From Pseudoxanthomonas sp. CF125 (lineage in GTDB: Bacteria; Pseudomonadota; Gammaproteobacteria; Xanthomonadales; Xanthomonadaceae), in NCBI RefSeq assembly GCF_900104085.1, contig NZ_FNLD01000003.1:803001-867000 (forward strand): a stretch of DNA of 64,000 nucleotides, read 5' to 3'. Below the pieces are notes generated by a model. The model had not been told where the DNA came from. It saw only the letters and a list, made by a program, of their open reading frames with translations, and ran no database searches. Positions 1 through 9,047 of this stretch are shown here, piece by piece. The position numbers and the translations under genes are program-made. The number at the start of each line of letters is the position of its first letter. Position 1 is the first letter of the stretch.

Positions 1-1911
1 GACTATCGTCGCGAACTCGATCTGGATACGGCGATCACGCGCACGCAGTTCCGAACCTGGAAGACGGAGCACACGCGCGAAGCCTTCGTCTCGCCGGTCG
101 ATCAGTGCATCGTGATGCGCCTGTCTACCGACCGTCCCGGCGGCATCGACCTGCGGGTATCGCTGGACAGCGATCAGCAGAGCGAAGTGTCGGCCGAAGA
201 CGGCGCCCTGCTGCTGCGCGGCCGCAATCCGGCGCGGCACGGCATCGAGGGCAAGCTGAAGTTCGCGACGCGGGTGCGTGCGATTCCCCGTGGCGGCTCG
301 CTGCAGGTACGTGGCGAACGCATCGAAATCGAAGGCGCGGACGAGGTAGTGCTGCTGATCACGGCCGCGACCAGCTATCGCCGCTACGACGACGTCAGCG
401 GCGACCCCGAAGCGATCACGCGCCGGCAGCTGGCGGCAGCGCAGCAGCGCGGTTTCGAAGCGCTACGTGCAGCGCATGTGGCCGAGCACCAGCGCCTGTT
501 CCGTCGCGTCTCCCTCGATTTGGGAAGTACTGAAGCGGCGAAGCTGCCCACCGACGAACGTGTCGAGCACTTCGCCAACGATGGCGATCCCGCGCTGGCC
601 GCGCTCTATCACCAGTACGGCCGGTATCTGCTGATTTCCAGTTCGCGTCCCGGTACGCAGCCGGCCAACCTGCAGGGCATCTGGAACGACTTGATGGACC
701 CGCCGTGGGAAAGCAAATACACGATCAACATCAACACGGAAATGAACTACTGGCCCAGCGAGGCCAACGCCTTGCCCGAATGCGTGGAGCCGTTGGAGAG
801 CATGCTGTTCGACCTGGCGGAAAAGGGCGCGCGCCGGGCCAGGGAAATGTACGGAGCGCCAGGCTGGGTGGTGCACCACAACACCGACCTGTGGCGGCAG
901 ACTGGTCCCATCGACGGCGCGCAGTGGGGTTTGTGGCCGATGGGCGGCGCCTGGCTGCTGCAGCAATTGTGGGACCGCTGGGACTACGGCCGCGACGAAG
1001 CTTATCTGCGCAGGATCTACCCGCTGTTCAAGGGTGCGGCCGAATTCTTCGCCGCCGCGCTGGTGCGCGATCCCGCTACCGGCGAGATGGTCACCAATCC
1101 ATCGATGTCGCCCGAGAACGTGCATCCGAAGGGCGCCTCGCTTTGCGCCGGACCGGCAATGGACTCGCAATTGCTGCGCGATCTGTTCGCGCAGTGCATC
1201 CAGGCTGCCGGCCTGCTGGGCGTGGATGCCGGTTTCGCACAACAGTTGCAGCAATTGCGCGGACAGCTGCCAGCCGATCGCGTCGGCAATGCGGGCCAGT
1301 TGCAGGAATGGCGCGAAGATTGGGACATGCAGGTGCCGGAGATCCACCACCGCCACGTCTCCCATCTTTACGCATTGCATCCGAGCTGGCAGATCAACCT
1401 GCGCGATACGCCGAAACTCGCCGCGGCCGCTAAACGATCGCTTGAAATACGCGGCGACGACGCCACCGGCTGGGGCATCGGCTGGCGCTTGAACCTGTGG
1501 GCGCGGCTGGGCGACGGCGAACACGCGCTGAAGATCCTGCGCATGCTGTTGGCACCGCAGCGGACCTATCCGAATCTGTTCGATGCCCATCCCCCGTTCC
1601 AGATCGACGGCAACTTCGGCGGCACCGCCGGCATCACCGAGATGCTGCTGCAGAGCTGGGGCGGTTCGATCTTCCTGCTGCCGGCGCTGCCGCAAGCGTG
1701 GGAATCCGGATCCGTGCGTGGTCTTAAGGTGCGCGGCGCGGCGGGCGTCGATCTGTCTTGGAAAGCGGGCCGTCTGGCCATGGCCACGCTCACCAGCGTG
1801 CACGGCGGCCGTTACAACGTGGTGCTGGGAGAACAGAGTCTGGATATGGAACTCGAAGCGGGCCAGTCGCGACGCATCCGCCTGCAAGACGGCAAGCTGG
1901 TGGCGGCATGA
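1..1911 (+). CDS. GH95 family glycosidase (alpha-L-fucosidase / alpha-L-galactosidase), 5' truncated by window edge
   Basis: The reading frame is open from base 1, so the N-terminal part lies outside the window; 636 residues are visible. The sequence matches the GH95 fold: the tail of the N-terminal beta-domain (visible residues 1-100), then the alpha/alpha barrel. Residues expected at the active site of GH95 enzymes are visible: the Asn pair in INTEMNYWPSEA (about 243-254), the acidic EWREDWDM (about 436-443) and the Asp in QIDGNFGG (about 534-541). The family hydrolyses terminal alpha-1,2-L-fucose or L-galactose, for example on xyloglucan side chains. It overlaps the xylulokinase start by ATGA, which implies translational coupling and one operon with xylose catabolism. 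Whether the substrate is fucose or galactose cannot be decided here. Confidence 0.93.
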   Translation, partial: DYRRELDLDTAITRTQFRTWKTEHTREAFVSPVDQCIVMRLSTDRPGGIDLRVSLDSDQQSEVSAEDGALLLRGRNPARHGIEGKLKFATRVRAIPRGGSLQVRGERIEIEGADEVVLLITAATSYRRYDDVSGDPEAITRRQLAAAQQRGFEALRAAHVAEHQRLFRRVSLDLGSTEAAKLPTDERVEHFANDGDPALAALYHQYGRYLLISSSRPGTQPANLQGIWNDLMDPPWESKYTININTEMNYWPSEANALPECVEPLESMLFDLAEKGARRAREMYGAPGWVVHHNTDLWRQTGPIDGAQWGLWPMGGAWLLQQLWDRWDYGRDEAYLRRIYPLFKGAAEFFAAALVRDPATGEMVTNPSMSPENVHPKGASLCAGPAMDSQLLRDLFAQCIQAAGLLGVDAGFAQQLQQLRGQLPADRVGNAGQLQEWREDWDMQVPEIHHRHVSHLYALHPSWQINLRDTPKLAAAAKRSLEIRGDDATGWGIGWRLNLWARLGDGEHALKILRMLLAPQRTYPNLFDAHPPFQIDGNFGGTAGITEMLLQSWGGSIFLLPALPQAWESGSVRGLKVRGAAGVDLSWKAGRLAMATLTSVHGGRYNVVLGEQSLDMELEAGQSRRIRLQDGKLVAA

Positions 1912-3401
1912 GCCTGTACGCCGGCATCGATGCGGGAACCCAGAGCATCAAGCTGCTCGTCTACGACGCGGAGTCCAGGCAGGTCGTCGCCACAACCAGC
2001 GCGCCGCTCGAACTGATCAGCGGCGAAGACGGCAGCCGCGAGCAGCTGGCTTCGTGGTGGATCGAAGGCGTGCACGCTTGCTTCGCGCAACTGGATGCGC
2101 CAGTCCGCGCGTCCATCGCCGCGATCGGCGTCTCCGGGCAACAGCATGGCTTCGTGCCGCTGGGTCGCGATGGCCAGGTGCTGGCGCCGGTCAAGCTGTG
2201 GTGCGATACCAGCAGCGCGCGCGAGTGCGGACAGATCATGCAGGCGCTCGGTGGAGAACAGCGCTGCATCGAGATCGCGGGCAATCCCATCCTGCCCGGT
2301 TATACCGCTTCCAAGCTGCCGTGGACGCGCCGACATCGTCCCGAGGTCTATCGCGACCTGGCGACCATCCTGCTGCCGCACGACTATCTCAACTTCTACC
2401 TCACCGGCGAACGCTTCACCGAACTCGGCGATGCCTCGGGCACCGGCTGGCTGGATGTGCGCACGCGCCAATGGTCGAAAGAACTGCTGGCGGCCATCGA
2501 TCCCGATCGCGATCTTTCGCCGTGCTTGCCGCCGCTGATCGAACTGGGCACCACCTTCGCGATCCTGCCCGCGATCGCCGACGCGCTCGGGCTGCCGCAC
2601 GCAGTTCGCATCGCGGTCGGCGGCGGTGACAACATGATGGCGGCCATCGGTACCGGCTGCGTGGTGCCGGGCCGGCTGTCGATGAGTCTGGGCACTTCAG
2701 GAACCCTGTTCGCCTACGCCGATCATCCGGTGGTGGATGCCAACGGCGCCTGGGCCGCGTTCTGTTCTTCTTCCGGCGGCTGGCTGCCGTTGATCTGCAC
2801 CATGAACTGCACGGTCGCTACCGAGACCATCGCACGTTTGTTCGGCTTCAGCGTCGCCCAAGGCGAAGCCATGATCGGCGATACCCGTCCGGGCGCCGAC
2901 GGCCTGACCTTGTTGCCTTTCTTCAACGGCGAACGCACGCCGAACCTGCCCGATGCCCGCGCTGCGATGCTGGGCATGGATCCGCTCAACGCCACGCCCG
3001 CCAACTGCTACCGCGCGGCGATGGAAGGCGCGACCTACACCTTGAAGTATGGCTACGACGCATTCGCTGCGGCGGGTCTGCAGTTCGAAGCCATCGTGCT
3101 GACCGGCGGCGGCGGCAAGAGCGCCGCCTGGCGGCAGATGATCGCTGATGTGTTCGATCTGCCGGTGGAAGTGCCACGACAGACCGAAGGCGCCGCGTTC
3201 GGCGCTGCGCTGCAGGCGTTGTGGTCCCAGTTGCATCAAAGCAAAGAAGGCGTCGCTCTGCACGACCTGGTGGCACAGCATGCCGCCGTAGATCCATCGC
3301 TTTCCACCCGGCCCGACCCTGCGCGCGTCGGCCAATACCGGACGCACTACGCGCGTTTCCTGCAACACCTCGATGCCGTGCGCACGCTGTACCCGGCGTA
3401 G
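1908..3401 (+). CDS. xylB: xylulokinase
   Basis: A 497-residue FGGY-family kinase that phosphorylates D-xylulose with ATP to D-xylulose 5-phosphate in the cytoplasm. The N-terminal phosphate-binding loop YAGIDAGTQSIK, the central VGGGDNMMAA with the likely catalytic base Asp241, the GTSGT nucleotide loop and the C-terminal LTGGGGKSAAW adenosine motif are all present. The start chosen is the ATG at 1908, which overlaps the GH95 stop (ATGA) and begins directly with the FGGY fold. An open frame further upstream is shadow. Xylose isomerase follows 33 bases later, so the two enzymes form the complete isomerase pathway for xylose. Confidence 0.95.
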   Translation: MSLYAGIDAGTQSIKLLVYDAESRQVVATTSAPLELISGEDGSREQLASWWIEGVHACFAQLDAPVRASIAAIGVSGQQHGFVPLGRDGQVLAPVKLWCDTSSARECGQIMQALGGEQRCIEIAGNPILPGYTASKLPWTRRHRPEVYRDLATILLPHDYLNFYLTGERFTELGDASGTGWLDVRTRQWSKELLAAIDPDRDLSPCLPPLIELGTTFAILPAIADALGLPHAVRIAVGGGDNMMAAIGTGCVVPGRLSMSLGTSGTLFAYADHPVVDANGAWAAFCSSSGGWLPLICTMNCTVATETIARLFGFSVAQGEAMIGDTRPGADGLTLLPFFNGERTPNLPDARAAMLGMDPLNATPANCYRAAMEGATYTLKYGYDAFAAAGLQFEAIVLTGGGGKSAAWRQMIADVFDLPVEVPRQTEGAAFGAALQALWSQLHQSKEGVALHDLVAQHAAVDPSLSTRPDPARVGQYRTHYARFLQHLDAVRTLYPA

Positions 3402-3434
3402 CGCGCCCCCGCACAACAGAATGGAAGACAGACC

Positions 3435-4769
3435 ATGAGCAATCTCTATTTCACCGGCGCAAAAGAATTCTTCCCGGGCATCGGGCGCATCCCGTTCGAA
3501 GGCCGCGATTCGGATAACCCCCTCGCCTTCAAGGTGTACGACGCCAACAAGCGCATCGGCGGCAAGACCATGGCCGAGCACCTGCGCTTTGCGGTGTGCT
3601 ACTGGCATACCTTCTGCAACGCCGGCCACGATCCTTTCGGCCCCGGCACGCGCCGATTTCCGTGGGAAACCGGCTCGCCGCTGGCTACTGCCGAGGCCAA
3701 GATCGACGCCGCGTTCGAGTTCTTCAGCAAGCTGGGCGTGCCGTACTGGTGCTTCCACGACATCGATCTTTCCCCCGATTCCGAAGACATCGGCGAATAC
3801 GAGAAGAACCTCAAGCACATGGTCGCCCTGGCCAAGTCGCGCCAGGAAGCCACCGGCACGAAACTGCTGTGGGGCACGGCCAATCTGTTCTCGCACCCGC
3901 GCTACATGAACGGCGCTTCGACCAACCCCGACTTCGCTGTGGTCGCCCGCGCGGCCGTGCAGGTCAAGGCCGCGCTCGAAGCCACCGTCGAGCTGGGTGG
4001 CGAGCACTATGTGTTCTGGGGCGGCCGCGAAGGCTATGCCTCGCTGGTCAACACCAACATGAAACGTGAGGTCGAACACTTCGCCCGCTTCCTGACCATG
4101 GCCCGCGACTACGGCCGCAGCATCGGGCTGAAGGGTAATTTCCTGATCGAGCCCAAACCGATGGAGCCGATGAAGCACCAGTACGACTTCGACAGCGCCA
4201 CGGTAGCCGGCTTCCTGCAACAGCATGGCCTGGAAAAAGACTTCAAGCTCAACATCGAAGCTAATCACGCGACGCTGTCCGGGCACACCTTCGAACACGA
4301 CCTGCAGGTGGCTTCCGACCACGGCCTGCTGGGCAGCATCGACGCCAACCGCGGCAATGCGCAGAACGGTTGGGATACCGACCAGTTCCCGACCGACCTG
4401 TACGACACCGTCGGCGCCATGCTGGTGGTGCTGCGTCAGGGCGGGCTGGAAGGCGGCCTGAACTTCGACGCCAAGGTCCGTCGCGAATCGACCGATCTGG
4501 AAGACCTTTTCCTCGCCCACATCGGCGGCATGGACAGCTTCGCGCGCGGCCTGGAAGTGGCGCATGCGCTGCTGACCGATTCGCCGTGGGAGCAGTGGCG
4601 CGCCGAGCGTTATTCCAGCTTCGACAGCGGTGCCGGCCGCGATTTCGAGCAGGGCAAGCTGGCCCTGGCCGACCTGCGCACGCTGGCCGCAAACAACGGC
4701 GAACCCAAGCAGATCAGCGGCAAGCAGGAGCGTTATGAGAACCTGTTGAACCAGTATCTGTTGCGCTGA
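3435..4769 (+). CDS. xylA: xylose isomerase
   Basis: A 444-residue metal-dependent isomerase converting D-xylose to D-xylulose, of the long (class II) type found in Xanthomonas and E. coli. Visible are [15 protein letters not shown], the FHDIDL segment with the catalytic His-Asp pair (about residues 107-112), the substrate-side [11 protein letters not shown] and the metal-binding [15 protein letters not shown] region. Its length is normal for the family. It lies between xylB and the sugar porter on the same strand with short gaps, so all three are probably co-transcribed. Confidence 0.97.
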   Translation: MSNLYFTGAKEFFPGIGRIPFEGRDSDNPLAFKVYDANKRIGGKTMAEHLRFAVCYWHTFCNAGHDPFGPGTRRFPWETGSPLATAEAKIDAAFEFFSKLGVPYWCFHDIDLSPDSEDIGEYEKNLKHMVALAKSRQEATGTKLLWGTANLFSHPRYMNGASTNPDFAVVARAAVQVKAALEATVELGGEHYVFWGGREGYASLVNTNMKREVEHFARFLTMARDYGRSIGLKGNFLIEPKPMEPMKHQYDFDSATVAGFLQQHGLEKDFKLNIEANHATLSGHTFEHDLQVASDHGLLGSIDANRGNAQNGWDTDQFPTDLYDTVGAMLVVLRQGGLEGGLNFDAKVRRESTDLEDLFLAHIGGMDSFARGLEVAHALLTDSPWEQWRAERYSSFDSGAGRDFEQGKLALADLRTLAANNGEPKQISGKQERYENLLNQYLLR

Positions 4770-4832
4770 TACTTGCCGCCGCCGATCCGTAGATTCCTAA
4801 TCCATACGAGCCGCACTCAGCAAAGGCCGCCC

Positions 4833-6263
4833 ATGAACAGCATTCCCCTCAGCAAGGCATCCGCCGACAGCGGCGAGAACACCCGGCTGATCATCCTGAT
4901 CAGTTGCGTGGCCACCATCGGCGGCTTCCTGTTCGGTTTCGACAGCGGGGTGATCAACGGCACTGTCGACGGGCTCAAGCAGACTTTCCACTCCAGTTCG
5001 GCCGGAACCGGTTTCGAAGTGGCTTCGATGCTGCTGGGTTGCGCGGTCGGCGCCTTCTTCGCCGGCCGCCTGGCCGACCGCTGGGGACGGCGGGCGGTGC
5101 TGATCATCTCGGCGGTGCTGTTCCTGCTCTCGGCGCTGGGCGCGGGCATGGCCAACACGTCGCTGGTGTTCATCATCGCGCGCGTATTGGGCGGTTTCGC
5201 GGTCGGCGCGGCCAGCGTGATGTCGCCGGCCTATATCGCCGAAGTGGCCTCGGCCCGCTACCGCGGACGGCTGGCGACGGTGCAGCAGATCGCCATCATC
5301 GGCGGACTGTTCTGCGCCTTCCTCAGTAACTACCTGCTGGCCAAGACCGCAGGCGCCTCCACCGAAACGCTGTGGCTGGGCTTTGCGGCGTGGCGCTGGA
5401 TGTTCTGGATGATGGCGATCCCGTCTTTGATCTTCCTGTTGCTGTTGTTGCTGATCCCCGAAAGCCCGCGTTACCTGGTGGTCAAGGGCCGCAAGGAAGA
5501 CGCGTTGAAAGTGCTGACCCGCCTGTACGGCGCGGCGGAAGCCAAAACCAAGCAGATCGAGATCGAGGGCTCGCTGTCGGCCGACCACCATCGTCCGCGC
5601 TTGTCCGATCTGGTCGACAAGGCGACGGGCAAAGTGCGCAAGATCGTCTGGATCGGCATCGGCCTGGCCACCTTCCAGCAGCTGGTCGGCATCAACGTGG
5701 TGTTCTACTACGGCGCGGTGCTGTGGCAGGCGGTGGGCTTCTCGGAAAACGACGCGCTGCTGATCAACGTGCTGTCCGGCGCGCTCAGTATCGGTGCGTG
5801 CGTGCTGGCGCTGATCCTGATCGACCGGATCGGCCGCAAGCCGTTGCTGTGGATCGGTTCGGCCGGCATGGCGGTGTCGCTGGCGCTGGTGACCTTCGCC
5901 TTCGCCAGCGCCGGGCTGGATGCGCAGGGCAAGCTGGCGATGTCCGACTCGATGGGCATGCTGGCGCTGGTGGCGGCCAACGTCTACGTGGTGTTCTTCA
6001 ACATGTCCTGGGGTCCGGTGATGTGGGTGATGCTGGGCGAGATGTTCCCCAACCAGATCCGTGGTTCCGGACTGGCGGTGGCGGGCGCGGCGCAGTGGAC
6101 GTCCAACTTCCTCATCACCGTCACTTTCCCGATCCTGCTGACCGGCATCGGTCTGGCTGGTGCCTACGGTATCTACACCGTGGCCGCGGTGATCTCGGTA
6201 TTCTTCGTACTCAAGTACGTGTACGAAACCAAAGGTCGGGAGCTGGAACAGATGGAAGGCTGA
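4833..6263 (+). CDS. MFS sugar porter (D-xylose/proton symporter-like)
   Basis: A 476-residue, 12-helix major facilitator of the sugar porter family in the inner membrane. Hallmarks in order are GGFLFGFDSGVING in helix 1, RWGRR in loop 2-3, PESPRYLVVKGR in the central loop, QQLVGINVVFYYG in helix 7, RIGRKPLL in loop 8-9 and a C-terminal YETKGRELE. The start chosen is the ATG at 4833, because the upstream in-frame extension to 4773 lacks family similarity and would crowd xylA. It directly follows xylB-xylA, so xylose is the obvious substrate by context; specificity is not proven by sequence. A strong terminator follows at 6333. Confidence 0.92.
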   Translation: MNSIPLSKASADSGENTRLIILISCVATIGGFLFGFDSGVINGTVDGLKQTFHSSSAGTGFEVASMLLGCAVGAFFAGRLADRWGRRAVLIISAVLFLLSALGAGMANTSLVFIIARVLGGFAVGAASVMSPAYIAEVASARYRGRLATVQQIAIIGGLFCAFLSNYLLAKTAGASTETLWLGFAAWRWMFWMMAIPSLIFLLLLLLIPESPRYLVVKGRKEDALKVLTRLYGAAEAKTKQIEIEGSLSADHHRPRLSDLVDKATGKVRKIVWIGIGLATFQQLVGINVVFYYGAVLWQAVGFSENDALLINVLSGALSIGACVLALILIDRIGRKPLLWIGSAGMAVSLALVTFAFASAGLDAQGKLAMSDSMGMLALVAANVYVVFFNMSWGPVMWVMLGEMFPNQIRGSGLAVAGAAQWTSNFLITVTFPILLTGIGLAGAYGIYTVAAVISVFFVLKYVYETKGRELEQMEG

Positions 6264-6332
6264 CCATTGGTGGGGGAACCGGTTGCGCAACGATTTCCAC
6301 GCGGCCGGTCTACCCTGTTTGGAAGCAGAGCA

Positions 6333-6360
6333 GGGCCCGCCGATACGGCGGGCCTTCATT
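6333..6360 (+). terminator. Rho-independent terminator after the xyl/porter genes
   Basis: A 9-bp perfect G+C-rich stem (6334-6342 with 6346-6354), a 3-base loop and a short T-rich tail (TTCATTT). It separates the GH95-xylB-xylA-porter unit from the GH3 gene. It also argues against the longer GH3 reading frame that would start at 6267 and run through the hairpin. Confidence 0.8.
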
Positions 6361-6392
6361 TGATCTTATCTACGCATGACGGAGTCACGACA

Positions 6393-8975
6393 TTGAACGC
6401 ACTCGCTGAGCCTTCCCGTTTCCGTCCTGTGCTACGGACGGGCTTGCTGTTGGCCGTTCCAGTGGCATTGGCATTGTCGGCCGCGGCCTGTCGCGACGAA
6501 AAAGCGCCCGCAGCCGCCGCCACGGCCGAAACCACTTCGTCATGGCCTGCAGTCGCCTGGCCGCTGACCGAAGATCCTGCTATCGAGAAGCGCATCGATG
6601 AGCTGATGGCGAAGATGACGGTGGAGGAAAAGGTCGGCCAGATCGTGCAGGGCGACATCGCCAGCCTGACGCCGGACGACGTACGCAAGTATCGATTGGG
6701 TTCGGTGCTGGCCGGCGGCAATTCCGACCCAGGCGGCAAATACAACGCCACTCCCGCGCAATGGCTGGCGCTGGCCGATGCGTTCTATGAAGCGTCGATG
6801 GATACATCGCAGGGCGGCAAGGCCATCCCGATCCTGTTCGGCATCGATGCGGTGCACGGGCAGAGCAACATCGTCGGCGCGACGCTGTTCCCGCACAACA
6901 TCGGCCTGGGTGCGACCCGCAATCCGGATCTGATGGAGCGGATCGGCAAGGTCACCGCGGTGGAAACGCGCACCACCGGCATGGAATGGGCGTTCGCGCC
7001 GACCGTGGCGGTGCCGCAGGACGATCGCTGGGGACGCAGCTACGAAGGCTATTCGGAATCGCCCGACGTCGTGGCCAGCTTCGCCGGCAGGATGGTGGAA
7101 GGGCTGCAAGGAAAGGCGGGCGCGCCCGACTTCCTGGATGGCTCGCACGTGATGGTGTCGGTGAAGCATTTCCTGGGCGACGGCGGCACTACCGGCGGCA
7201 AGGACCAGGGCGATACCAAGATCGACGAAGCCGAACTGGCGCGTATCCACGGCGCCGGTTATCCGCCCGCCATCGCGGCCGGTGCGCAGACCGTCATGGC
7301 CTCGTTCAACAGCGTCAACGGCGAGAAGATGCACGGTAACCGGCATCTGCTGACCGAAGTGCTGAAAGGGCGAATGAATTTCGGCGGCTTCGTGGTGGGC
7401 GACTGGAACGGACACGGTCAGGTCAAAGGCTGCACCAACGACAATTGTCCCGCCACGATTCTGGCCGGCCTGGACATGGCGATGGCGCCCGATAGCTGGA
7501 AGGGTTTCTACGAAACCGCAGTGGCGGCGGTGAAAGCCGGCACGCTGCCGATGGAACGGCTGGATGATGCGGTACGGCGCATTCTGCGGGTGAAGTTCCG
7601 TCTTGGCCTGTTCGAGGCCGGCAAGCCTTCGCAACGGCCGCTGGGCGGCAAGTTCGAATTGCTGGGTGCGCCAGAGCACCGTGCAGTGGCGCGTCAGGCG
7701 GTGCGCGAATCGCTGGTGCTGCTGAAGAACCAGGGCGGCGTGCTGCCGCTGGATCCGCACAAAACTCTGCTGGTGGCCGGCGACGGCGCCAACGATGTCG
7801 GCAAGCAATCCGGCGGCTGGACGTTGAACTGGCAGGGCACGGGCACCACGCGTGCGGACTACCCCAATGCCGATTCCATCTGGGAAGGCCTGCAGGCGCA
7901 GGTGAAGGCCGCCGGCGGCAACGCCGAATTGGCGGTGGACGGAAAATACAAAAAGAAGCCCGACGCCGCCATTGTGGTGTTCGGTGAAAATCCCTACGCC
8001 GAATTCCAGGGCGACATTCCCGATCTGTCCTACAAACCCGGCGACGACAGCGATCTGCAGCTGATCAAGCGGCTGAAGGCCGAAGGCATTCCGGTGGTCG
8101 CGGTGTTCCTGAGCGGCCGGCCCTTGTGGGTGAATCGCGAGATCAACGCCGCCGATGCGTTCGTGGCGGCCTGGCTGCCCGGATCGGAAGGTGCCGGTAT
8201 CGCCGATGTCCTCCTGCGCGATGCGCAGGGCAAAGCGGCGCACGATTTCAAGGGCAAGCTGGGCTTCTCCTGGCCGCGCACCGCCATCCAGTTCGCCAAT
8301 AACGTCGGGCAGAAGGATTACTCGCCGCAGTTCGCGTTCGGCTACGGCCTGACCTATGCCGACAACGGCGATCTTGCGCCGTTGCCGGAAGTATCGGGAC
8401 TGTCGGGCGAACAGAAAGTCGCTGGCGTCTACTTCGCCCGCGGGCGCGCCGCGCCGGGAACGGGCCTGCGTCTGGAAAACGCGCAGGGCCATGCGACCAA
8501 GGTCGCCGCATTGCCCGCCGCGCTGCACGACAACAGCCTGCGTGTCGCCGCGGTGGACCACAAGGCGCAGGAAGACGCCTTGCGTTTCTCCTGGGCCGGT
8601 ACCGGCAAGGCCAGTGCGTTCCTGGTGGCCGATGCTCCCTTCGATGTGCTGCGCGAATCCAACGGCGACGTGATGCTGGTGCTGACCCTGCGTGCGGAAA
8701 CGGTGCCGCAAGCGGAGGTGAACCTGGGCGTGGCCTGCGGCGAAGGCTGCGCTGCGACCTTGCCTCTGCACGATGCGCTGGCGGCGTTGCCGAAAGAGCA
8801 ATGGACCACGCTGGGAGTGCCGTTGAAGTGCTTCGGCGCGGCGGGCGCCGATCTTACGAAGCTGACCCAGCCGATGCGGCTGGAAACTGCGGGCGCCCTG
8901 CAATTCTCGCTGTCGCGGGTAGCGTTGGGTGCGATCAACGAGGCCGACCACGTGTTCGAGTGTCCCAAGCCCTGA
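6393..8975 (+). CDS. GH3 family glycoside hydrolase lipoprotein (exo-beta-glucosidase / cellodextrinase type)
   Basis: About 860 residues, with a TTG start at 6393 chosen because GGAG lies at 6381-6384 and the upstream terminator excludes the 6267 start. The N-terminus has a hydrophobic signal ending in ALSAAAC, a plausible though non-canonical lipobox. The GH3 N-terminal TIM barrel follows, with the nucleophile Asp337 in VVGDWNGHG and the KHFLGDGGT segment, then the alpha/beta sandwich domain (about 420-650) and an additional C-terminal beta domain. This resembles the Xanthomonas cellodextrinase/ExoP group that releases glucose from beta-glucan oligosaccharides. With GH95 and xylose genes beside it, it probably trims xyloglucan-derived oligosaccharides in the periplasm. 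Confidence 0.9.
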   Translation: MNALAEPSRFRPVLRTGLLLAVPVALALSAAACRDEKAPAAAATAETTSSWPAVAWPLTEDPAIEKRIDELMAKMTVEEKVGQIVQGDIASLTPDDVRKYRLGSVLAGGNSDPGGKYNATPAQWLALADAFYEASMDTSQGGKAIPILFGIDAVHGQSNIVGATLFPHNIGLGATRNPDLMERIGKVTAVETRTTGMEWAFAPTVAVPQDDRWGRSYEGYSESPDVVASFAGRMVEGLQGKAGAPDFLDGSHVMVSVKHFLGDGGTTGGKDQGDTKIDEAELARIHGAGYPPAIAAGAQTVMASFNSVNGEKMHGNRHLLTEVLKGRMNFGGFVVGDWNGHGQVKGCTNDNCPATILAGLDMAMAPDSWKGFYETAVAAVKAGTLPMERLDDAVRRILRVKFRLGLFEAGKPSQRPLGGKFELLGAPEHRAVARQAVRESLVLLKNQGGVLPLDPHKTLLVAGDGANDVGKQSGGWTLNWQGTGTTRADYPNADSIWEGLQAQVKAAGGNAELAVDGKYKKKPDAAIVVFGENPYAEFQGDIPDLSYKPGDDSDLQLIKRLKAEGIPVVAVFLSGRPLWVNREINAADAFVAAWLPGSEGAGIADVLLRDAQGKAAHDFKGKLGFSWPRTAIQFANNVGQKDYSPQFAFGYGLTYADNGDLAPLPEVSGLSGEQKVAGVYFARGRAAPGTGLRLENAQGHATKVAALPAALHDNSLRVAAVDHKAQEDALRFSWAGTGKASAFLVADAPFDVLRESNGDVMLVLTLRAETVPQAEVNLGVACGEGCAATLPLHDALAALPKEQWTTLGVPLKCFGAAGADLTKLTQPMRLETAGALQFSLSRVALGAINEADHVFECPKP

Positions 8976-9047
8976 CGATCCGCCGCGCGCTTCTTTTCCC
9001 GGCATCGCTGCCGGTCCATGCCAACCAGGTTTGCAGTCGAGGCTGAA

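Noticed and set aside
2697-4565. 622-residue minus-strand frame across xylB and xylA
   Set aside because: It spans two well-supported genes and their intergenic gap and has no recognisable motif.
6540-9005. 821-residue minus-strand frame across the GH3 gene
   Set aside because: Composition-driven shadow of the GH3 coding frame, without domain features.
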